Origin: Artocarpus heterophyllus
Taxonomy: Eukaryota; Streptophyta; Magnoliopsida; Rosales; Moraceae
Reading direction: 5' to 3'
Assembly (NCBI GenBank): GCA_025403435.1
Contig: CM046338.1
Coordinates: forward strand, 23,892,392 to 23,956,391
DNA: 64,000 bases
The notes under the pieces were generated by a model that was not told the origin of the DNA, searched no databases, and was given only the letters and a program-made list of their open reading frames with translations. Both the position numbers and the translations under genes were made by a program. Below, in pieces: positions 56,179 through 64,000 of this stretch (its first letter is position 1; every line of letters begins with the position of its first letter).

Positions 56179-56764
56179 TTTGCAAAGGACCTTACCACAC
56201 TCCCTTGCGTGTTTCACTCGTGAAATGGTTCACTCAATTTCACTCGTGTTTACACTCAATACTTTCGGCTTTTGTCCACTCTAATGCTCTCGCCTCTTTG
56301 CCTTTTTCCACTTGTTAATTCTCACTCAGTTCCTATAAAACTAGTCAAATCAATATCAAAATTTTCTTCACAATTCACAAATAGATTACCAAGGAGGCTC
56401 AGATTAGAAACAAGAATACAATAGGCATAGATAATTTAGGCTTTCGGAAATCACACCCAAAAGGAACGAAATTTGAGCAAAACTTTTTGGTCTGTGTAGG
56501 GAATTCAATTTTGGATTCCTTAAATGATGAATCACAAGAATTTGTGTAGGCAATTCAATTTTGGATTCCTTAAAATTTTTTTTTTCAGATCCTCTTGTTT
56601 TTCTTCTTTTTCTTTTTTTTTTCTTTTCTTTCTTTTATTTTCGAATCTTTTTTTTTTTTAACTGACTTTGATAACGAAAATCAAAACTCACGAATAACTG
56701 AAACAAGCATAAACTAAGAGAACGGATAAGCAAAACCTGATTAGAACCTCGCTCTGATACCAAA
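56179..56764 (-). other. 5' leader and PBS of E11
   Basis: No gene. In element sense the PBS TTTGGTATCAGAGCG (56750-56764) is perfect for initiator tRNA-Met. The purine tract lies at 56575-56660. A ~45-bp segment (GGAATTCAATTTTGGATTCCTTAAA) is repeated near 56500 and 56550. Confidence 0.82.
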
Positions 56765-57512
56765 TGATACGAACCCCGCCAAGAACTGACGCGACCCTAA
56801 CCAAAATTGGTTTCCAAGATCAAATTCCTAACCGGTTTTGAATGGAACCGCGACCCGATGCCCAACAAGAAGCACGAACTTGGTATGTGAGGATGCCACA
56901 ATCAGCTATGGATGGACTGATTGATAAGTCTATGAACGCCACAGAATTTTCTGATAAGTTTAAATAGTTCGTTTAGGAACCAAAGAGAATTAAACCTCAA
57001 ATTGTGTGTTAATACTTATTCCTCATTGAATGAAATTCGTTACAATATATAGGGGTTCCCCTATACGAATTTTTAGCTCCTAATTGCCCATGGAATTTCG
57101 GGCAAATCAATTACCAAACGTCAAATCTAAAGCAAATAAGGAAAGTTCCCTTAATGGCTTAAAAGCCTTACAATAATAGAAATAAAACAAACGCAAAAAG
57201 GAAACTAGACATTAAAAGGTCATAAGTTGATTCTTCTCACCATGTGTCGCCTCAAAACAGGAAAGTAACTAAAATGGAAATTACTCGATCCCTTCTAGAG
57301 CTTGAATCACGCATTTGTTGGTCTGGATGTCACATGCAATTCCCTCAATTGGCCTCCATGCAATGGCTTGAGCCTAAGTTGCTTGAATTAGCCCAATAAG
57401 CGTTTCTTTAAACTTCTTCGCACGAGCTCTCGTAACCGGACCAATGGGAACTTGAATTGGATCTGAATATGTCTCCCACGTGCTCTTGCTTGTGCTAACG
57501 ATGTCCTCATCA
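56765..57512 (-). repeat. 5' LTR of E11 (family A, one-repeat form)
   Basis: A 748-bp LTR, TGATACGAACCCCGCC...GATGTCCTCATCA. It is short because it has a single 51-bp repeat copy. The right flank AAGAG continues into a family D integrase. It shares private changes and the same insertion point with the solo LTR at 41205-41913. Confidence 0.9.
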
Positions 57513-58632
57513 AAGAGGGGGAGAGATTCTGTATTTGTGGTAGTAGATAAGTTTTCTAAGATGGTACACTTCATTGCATGTCATAAAACCGATGATGCAT
57601 CACTTATAGCCGATTTGTTTTTCAAGGAGATTGTTAGGTTGCATGGCATGCCTAGGAGTATTGTTTCTGATAGAGATGCAAAGTTCTTGAGTTACTTTTG
57701 GAAGACCTTGTGGGCAAAGTTGGGGACTAAGCTATTATTTTATACTACTTGTCACCCGCAGACTGATGGTTAAACTGAAGTAATGAACAGGACTTTATCT
57801 ACTCTATTACATGCTGTCATTCAAGAGAATTTGAAACTTGGGAAGATTGTTTGCTGCATGTTGAATTTGCTTATAATAGATGTGTTCATTCTGCAACTAA
57901 GTTTTCACTGTTTGAAGTTGTTTATGGTTTTAATCCATTGACTCCTTTGGATTTAACTCCTTTACCTTTGAACGAACGAGTTAACTTAGATGGCAAGAAG
58001 AAAGCTGATTTTGTTAACTTAGATGGCAAGAAGAAAGCTGATTTTGTTAACTTAGATGGCAAGAAGAAAGCTGATTTTGTTAGACAAATTCACTAGAAGG
58101 AAAGATAGTTTATGGAGAGGCGTACTGAGCAATATGCAAGACAAGGCAATAAGGACCGCAAGCAGGTGGTGTTTGAACCAGAAGATTGGGTGTGGCTGCT
58201 TATGAGAAAGGAACGTTTCCCTAAGCAAAGGCGTTCTAAACTCCTTTTGATGGGTGATGGACCATTTCAATTGGTGGAACGCATTAATGACAATGACTTG
58301 ATTTACGAGGTCAGTATGGTGTTAGTGCTAGTTTTAATGTTTCGAGCTTAAATCCTTTTGATGTAGATGACAATTTGAGGACAAATCCTTTTAAAGAGGG
58401 GGAGATTGATGCAAGCAATGGAGCTGCACAAGTTAGGAGTCATGTTCATGATCCATTAAGCCGTTCAAGTGGTCCAAGCACAAGATTTAAGGCCAAGTGT
58501 TTCAAGGATGCATTGAACTCGCTCATTCAACAAGTTTGCGATGTGTCACATACATCGAGTCCTGGCATAGGCCCAAATCAATCTCAAGAGAGCCTAGTCA
58601 CTAAGATTAAGGTTCTAGAAGATTTACATTGA
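57513..58632 (+). pseudogene. Family D integrase core to CR-like tail
   Basis: [33 protein letters not shown] at the Gln before TEVMNRT, a frameshift near 57830, [30 protein letters not shown], then a 33-bp in-frame tandem triplication (57981-58079, [11 protein letters not shown] three times), a TAG at 58094-58096, KQVVFEPEDWVWL, GDGPFQLVERI, another frameshift near 58300, and the tail frame 58375-58632 (GPSTRFKAKCFKDALNSLIQQ). The tail crosses the purine tract AAAGAGGGGGAGAT at 58393-58406 into LTR D. Its first part duplicates 41914-42179. Confidence 0.87.
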
Positions 58633-59348
58633 TGATGGTGCACGATTCTAGTAAATTGTGGGGCCAATTTGTCAGATTTGTAATTTCAGGAAACTTTCCT
58701 ATTTTGGATCGACACTTAGGTGCCATGTCATTAAGATAGAGCTTCATCATCAATTAATTTTCTGATGTAATGTTCATATTTTCTTAGTTGTCAAATTTAG
58801 TTTTGTTAGGCATGAAACAAACCCGAATACTTTCCTTCTTGTACAATAGGTTTGGCGCATTTTAGGGGATAAAAGTAGCTACTTTCCTTTTTTGTTATTT
58901 TTGTGGGATTACAGCTAGCAAAGTCGGATTTTAGGGCTTAATTTTGCATGGGAAACAATTAAGGGATTTCCAAGTCAGCATTTGCTTAGGGGGGTTTTGG
59001 GCTGAAAATCGTTTCCCATATATTTGCAAACACTTTGTTGTTTTAAAGGAAGGAAATAAAAATTATCATTCACGAATTTGGTGAGGTTCTCTTGTGTTCT
59101 TCTTATTTTCTTGAGAAGACTCTTCGAACTTATCAAGATTAAACTTATGGCATTCAACAAACTGAGTTATCATCTATAGTTTTAAGAGTTTTTGCAATTC
59201 TAGGTTTGGCATCTTCCTATCCGTGGTTCTTGGTTCGTGTCTTACTAGATTATGGGTCAAGGCCTAACAAACATGTGTCTTAAGAGATTTGGGGTTGATT
59301 CCTGATTTGGCGTCGAATCGCTCGCATTAGTCGGCAAGGTTCATATCA
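58407..59348 (+). repeat. 3' LTR of the family D element
   Basis: A 942-bp LTR, TGATGCAAGCAATGG...AAGGTTCATATCA. It is the only family D LTR here in its natural place after integrase and polypurine tract, so it defines the family ends. Its first ~225 bp encode the tail. The right flank ATTAG lies in a Tekay-like RT. Confidence 0.87.
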
Positions 59349-59694
59349 ATTAGTCCATTGGAATTTCACATTCTTTCTAGTCAATTATTTTAATGGAGTG
59401 ACTATTTTAGAGAATTTCTTAACAAATCATCGATGGTACCCTGCCAATCCTAAAAGCTCCTAACTTCTGATATATTTGTTGGTATTGGCCTGTTAGAAAC
59501 AGCTTCCACTTTACTTGGATCAATAGAAATTCCATTCTTGGACACTGTGTGTCCTAGGAATGCTACTTGTTCTAGCCAAAATTCACACTTGTTAAATTTG
59601 GCACACAACTTGTTTTCCCTAAGAACTTGTGGCACAATTTTAAAGTGTTCTTCCTGCTCTTCCTTACTCCGAGAATAGATCAAAATATCATCAT
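59349..59694 (-). pseudogene. RT fragment of a Tekay/Del-like chromovirus
   Basis: A minus-strand RT palm/thumb unlike the others here: IYSRSKEEQEEHFKIV, LRENKLCAKFNKCEFWLEQVAFLGH, DPSKVEAV, NISEVRSF (59450-59683), then, after small frame changes, LAGYHR and LTRKNVKFQW towards 59349. These motifs fit the Tekay/Del lineage. It is cut on both sides by LTR D insertions and is the only piece outside the CRM-like families among the Ty3/gypsy remains. Confidence 0.82.
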
Positions 59695-59855
59695 TGATAC
59701 CCAGCCGACTAACACAACAAGACCCGACACCAAATCAAGAATCGAACCCCTACTCCCTTCAGACACATGTTTGTCCCTTGACTCGTAATCTAGTGAGAAT
59801 GAACCGAGAACCACAGATAGGACGACACCACACCTAGAATAGTAAGATCACTTAA
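59695..59855 (-). repeat. Fragment of a family D LTR
   Basis: 161 bp matching the 3' end of LTR D in reverse (TGATACCCAGCCGACTAACAC...). It is cut by LTR A at 59856. CTTAA (59851-59855) is the presumed target site. Confidence 0.78.
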
Positions 59856-60666
59856 TGATAAGGACATTGTCAGCACAAGCAAGAGCATGCGGGATGAGAC
59901 ATATTTAGATCCAATTCAAGTTCCCATTGGTCTGGTTACGAGAGCTTGGGCAAAGAAGTTCAAAGAAACGCTTGTTGGGCTGATTCAAGCAACTTGGGCT
60001 CAAGCTATTGCATGGAGGCCCATTGAGGGAATTGCATGTGACATCCAAACCAACAAATGTATGATTTAAGTTCTAGAAGTGACCTAGTAATCATGTTTGC
60101 AGAATCAACAAGTGATTAGCACCATATGGCTGCAAATAATCAAGCTACTTTCCATTTCAGTTACTTTCCCATTTTGAGTCGACAAGTGGCGAGAAGAATC
60201 AGCTATTTACCTATTTATTGTCTATTTTCCTTTTCTTTTCTTTTATTTCATATTGTTGTAAAGCTTTTAAGCCATTTAGGGAACTTACCTTATTTGCTTT
60301 AGATTTGGCCTTTTTGGTAATTCATTTGTCTAAATTCCTAAGCAATTAGGAGCTGAAATTCGCAAAGGGCAAACCACTATATATTGTAACGAATTTCATT
60401 CAATGGGGAGTTTTTTTTAACACACAATTTGAGGTTTAATTCTCTTCGGTTCTTAAACGAACTATTTGAACTTATCAAAAAATTTTGTGCCGTTCATAGA
60501 CTCATCAATCAGTCCATCCATAGTTGATTGTGGCATCCTCACATACCAAGGTTCATGCTTCTTGTTAAGCATCGACTCACGGTTTCATTCAAAACCAATT
60601 AGGAATTTTGACCTTGGAGACCAATTTTGGTTAGGGTCGCGTCAGTTCTTGGTGGGGTTTGTATCA
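59856..60666 (+). repeat. 5' LTR of E13 (divergent family A)
   Basis: An 811-bp LTR, TGATAAGGACATTGTCAG...GGGGTTTGTATCA. The tail reads [29 protein letters not shown], the same subtype as 31943-32670. It has a single 51-bp repeat copy. It is more diverged from the other LTRs than they are from each other, so it is probably an older insertion. Confidence 0.87.
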
Positions 60667-61155
60667 TTCGGTATTAGAGCAAGGTTTAAATCAGGTTTTG
60701 CTTATCCGTTCCCTTAGTTTATGTTTGTTTCAATTATTCATGAGTCTTGATTTCCATTATCAAAGTCGGGTTAAAAGAGAAAAACGGGGGATCCAAAAAG
60801 AAAAGAAAAACAAAGAAAACAAGAGAAAGAAGGAAACAAGAGGATCCAAAAAAAAAATTTGATTCTTGATATTCTTGGTTTAAGGAACCCAAAATTGAAT
60901 TCCCTACAAAGACCAAAAATTTTTGCTCAAATTTTGGGTGCGCCACTCTAATCTAAGCCTCCTTGGTAATCTATTTGTGCATTGATTTGACTAGTTTTAT
61001 AGGAACTAAGTGAGAATTAATGAGTGGAAAAAGGCAAAGAGGCAAGAGAATTAGAGTGGTCAAAAGCCAAAAGTATAGAGTGCAAACACGAGTGAAACAC
61101 GTAAGGGAGTGTGGTAAGGTCCTTTGCATTGTTTCTTACTTTGTTTTGCAAAAGA
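60667..61155 (+). other. PBS and leader of E13
   Basis: No gene. The PBS is degraded (TTCGGTATTAGAGC). The purine tract is short (60776-60860) with GGGGATCCAAAAAG and AAGAGGATCCAAAAA at its ends. Compared with E10 the leader has an extra segment just before Gag (GCATTGTTTCTTACTTTGTTTTGCAAAAG). Confidence 0.78.
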
Positions 61156-64000
61156 AAAAGTCAAACAACAGCAAGAACACGATTGAGGGTACCTCTGGTG
61201 CAACAGATCCAAAACTCCTCATGGAAGCGTTGATAGGGGAGATGACGCGATTGTTGAGAGGAGAGTTAGGACAGCTTCATAAGAGGGTAGACTGGATAAA
61301 AACCGCACATATGGAACAGCCACAACATGTTCCTCATCCGTGTAGGTGGGAAAGGGTTCCAATTAGAGGAGAGGTTGATGACTACTACGGGATTGATGGG
61401 GAAGAGTTTGATGAAGGAGAAGATTCAGTGGGTAGTCACCAGAGATTTGGACAGGATAGAGGAGTTAGGAACCAAGAAAATGATAGTTTGAGAGGCATAA
61501 AAATGAAGATACCATCATTTCAAGGTAAATCCAATCTTGAAGCATACCTAGAATGGGAGAAGAAAATAGAGTTTGTCTTTGACTACCTCAACTATTCCGA
61601 GGCAAAGAAGGTAAAACTGGTTGTAATTGAATTTTCTAATTATGCTATTACCTGGTGGGATCAGCTTGTCATAAATAGGAGACGAAATAAAGAGTGACCT
61701 ATTGAGTTATGGTAAGAGATGAAGACCGTGATGAGGAAGCGATTTGTACCAGCTTACTACTACCGGGAGTTGTACAACAAACTACAAAATCTTAAGCAGG
61801 GCAACCGGAGTGTGGAGGAGTACTATAAGGAGATGGAGGTTATGATGATTTGGGCAAATATAGAGGAGGATCGGGAGGCTACAATGGCAAGGTTTTTGGC
61901 GGCCTTGAACCTAGAAATTCACAATGCCGTTGAGTTACAACATTATGTGGAGTTGGAGGACATGGTGCACATGGCTATCAAAATTGGGAGTCAACTTATG
62001 AGGAGGGGCAGTAACACACGTCCCAGCCAAAACCCGAGTACATCCACTTGGAAAATGAACCAACGGAAGAAGGATGAGAAGCAACCCAACACCAAGCTAA
62101 AGTCCGAGCAAAAACAAGAGGTGGCCAGCCATGGGAATCAAGGTAAATCTGATTCTTCCACTACTCAAAATCATGATATTAAATGTTTTAAATGTAAATG
62201 CAGGGGTCACATAGCAAGCCAATGTCCGAACAAACGAACTATGGTGATGTGGGGCAATGGAGAGATTGAAACCGACGAGGATTCGGACAACAATTTATGC
62301 CTTCATTAGAGGATGCTGACGATGAGGAGCATGCTGTCCAAGGAGAATTGTTGGTTACAAGGAGAGCTTTAAGTGTGCAAGCCAAAGAAGAAGAAGAAGA
62401 GGTGCAATGGGAAAACATCTTCCATACTAGGTGCCATGTCCAAAACAAGGTATGTAGTGTGATTATTGATGGTGGGAGTTGTACTAATGTTGCTAGCACA
62501 ACCATGGTAGAGAAGTTAGGGCTGCCAACAAATAAGCATCCTTGACCTTATAAATTGCAAAGGTTAAATGATAGTGGTGAGGTAAAGGTGAATAAGCAAG
62601 TGTTAGTTTCTTTTCGCATTGGAAGATATGAAGATGAAGTTTTGTGTGATGTAGTTCCAATGCAAGCTGGGCACTTGTTATTAGGCAGACCATGGCAATT
62701 TGATCGGTGTGTTAAACTTGATGGTTTCACCAACAAGTACTCATTTGTTCACAATCAAAAAATGATCACTCTTGTTCTGTTAACACCAAAACAGGTCTAT
62801 GAAGACCAAATGAGCTTACAGAGAGAAAGTGATAAAAAAAATGATGAGTGGAGAAAAATCAAGAGTGGGAGTGTATAGAGAGAGTTCAGCCAGTGAGAGA
62901 AAAAAAGAAGAGATGGCCAAGAAAAAGGAGAGCAAAGAGAGCGAGGGAGAGAAAATTGATAGGGCTAAAAAAATTCACAATCAGCCAATGAGAGAAAAGC
63001 AGAGAGAAAGACAAACTTCTATGCGAGAGGCGGTGAGATAAAAAGGGCGTTGTTTTCAAATCAGCCAATGATTGTACTTTTGTACAAAGAAGCGTTCTTA
63101 AACACTAATGAACTTGACACTGCATTGCCTAGTTCTGTTGTTTCTCTACTGCAGGAGTTCAAGGATGTATATCCAGATGAGGTGCCTAATGGTTTGCCAC
63201 CAATTCGGGGAATAGAACATTAGATTGATTTTGTACCTGGCACTTGCATTCCAATCCGACTGGCTTATAGAAGCAACCCCGAGGAGACGAAGGAGCTTCA
63301 AAGGCAGGTCAGTGAGTTGATGAAAAAAGGGTACATGAGAGAAAGTATGAGCCCATGCGCCGTTCCAGTCTTACTCACGTCTAAGAAGGATGGGACATGG
63401 AGGATGTGCGTAGATTGCAGAGCCATTAACAATATCATGTTAAAGTATCGCCATCCCATTCCTCATTTAGATGATATGTTGGATGAATTGCACGGAGCTT
63501 CTGTGTTCTAAAAAATTGATTTGAAAAGTGAATACCGTCAAATATGCATGAAAGAGGGTGATGAATGGAAAATTGCTTTTAAGACAAAATATGGACTGTA
63601 TGAGTGGTTACTAATGCCATTTGGTTTAACTAATACTTCAAGTACATTTATGCGTTTAATGAATCATGTATTACGTAAATTTATTGGCAGGTTTGTTGTT
63701 GTATATTTTGATGATATACTCATTTATAGCAAAGACGTGGACCAACATGTAGCGCATTTAAAATCTGTTTTGGATGTGCTTAGAAAGGAGCAGTTGTATC
63801 TAACCTCAAGAAGTGTACCTTTTGCGCAGATAAGCTTGTGTTTCTTGGCTTTGTTGTTAGTGCTCAAGGTATATAGGTTGATGAAGAAAAGGTACGAGCC
63901 ATTCAGGAGTGGCTGAGTCCAACTAGTGTGGGAAACATACGGAGTTTTCATGGACTTGCTAGTTTCAACAGGCGGTTTGTGAAAGATTTCAGTACTATAG
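61156..64000 (+). pseudogene. E13 Gag-Pol (divergent family A), runs off the window
   Basis: The Gag start ATG is replaced: the sequence reads AAAGTCAAACAAC where others have ATGTCAAACAAC. Gag core [18 protein letters not shown] is near 61503. A TGA lies at 61695-61697 and a TAA shortly after at the Trp of SWEEM. The zinc knuckle CFKCKCRGHIASQCP is near 62182. A small deletion near 62292 shifts the frame, and a TGA sits at 62543-62545. Protease [12 protein letters not shown] is near 62463. A TAG after GSV (62876-62878), a TAG in EHxID near 63222, a TAA in VFSKID near 63509 and a frameshift near 63797 all lie before or within RT, whose YFDDILIYS box is near 63708. A further stop follows QGI. 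Heavily decayed, the oldest-looking gag-pol here. Confidence 0.9.

Overview
This 64 kb window reads as plant nuclear heterochromatin built almost entirely from Ty3/gypsy LTR retrotransposons nested in one another. I see no host protein-coding gene, no rRNA or tRNA gene, no CRISPR array and no bacterial feature. The plant assignment rests on four things: primer binding sites matching the 3' end of plant initiator tRNA-Met (TGGTATCAGAGC), the plant-type Ty3/gypsy gag-pol order (Gag, protease, RT, RNase H, integrase), a Tourist-like MITE, and a TRIM element. The species cannot be named from the sequence.

Nearly all elements belong to one clade. In four LTR families, called A-D here, the polypurine tract (PPT) lies inside the gag-pol reading frame. 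The last ~70-90 codons, with a [15 protein letters not shown] motif, are therefore encoded by the 5' end of the 3' LTR. This layout, the DGGS protease motif and the KIPxFQGK-type Gag resemble the CRM (centromeric retrotransposon) chromoviruses with a CR-motif tail. That suggests, but does not prove, centromeric or pericentromeric DNA. Family A (LTR ~800 bp, TGATGAGGACAT...TTCGTATCA) dominates with about 19 complete or partial LTRs. B (~788 bp), C (~822 bp) and D (~910-940 bp) are rarer. A small Tekay/Del-like RT fragment lies at 59.4-59.7 kb.

Layout. 1-5306: E1 (family B, +), whose 5' end is outside the window. 5307-11187: E2 (A, +), the best preserved pol, with an inverted solo LTR (TSD GTTAC) inside its 3' LTR. 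11188-14035: E3 (A, +), internally deleted. 14036-14398: remnants of an older LTR A and a family D element. The left halves of this five-level nest lie left of the window. 14399-23257: a minus-strand composite with a family C 3' half and a family D 5' half, holding a solo LTR A (TSD AGTTA). 23258-24981: a family C 5' end (+) with a solo TRIM LTR. 24982-25892: family B pieces in both orientations and a MITE. 25893-27814: E4 (A, +), Gag only. 27815-31929: E5 (A, -). 31943-32899: an LTR A joined to a TRIM interior. 32900-35267: a family D RT-integrase fragment carrying a solo LTR D, itself hit by a complete 379-bp TRIM (TSD GCCTT). 35268-41913: a solo LTR A (TSD AAGAG) interrupted by E7 (TSD CGACC). 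41914-42515: two integrase pieces in opposite orientations. 42516-48364: E8 and E9 (A, -). 48365-54599: E10 (A, +), with a 1341-codon open gag-pol. 54600-57512: E11 (A, -). 57513-59348: the 3' end of a family D element. 59349-64000: Tekay-like fragment, LTR D fragment and E13 (A-like, +), which runs off the window.

Most coding regions are broken by stops, frameshifts or deletions. In a working element the products would act together: Gag forms the particle, protease processes it, RT/RNase H copies the RNA primed by tRNA-Met at the PBS, and integrase with its C-terminal tail inserts the cDNA. The main interest is structural: matched 5-bp duplications that order the insertions, shared inactivating mutations in several copies, LTR-to-LTR chimeras, inverted LTR pairs, and a duplicated insertion junction 15.6 kb apart.
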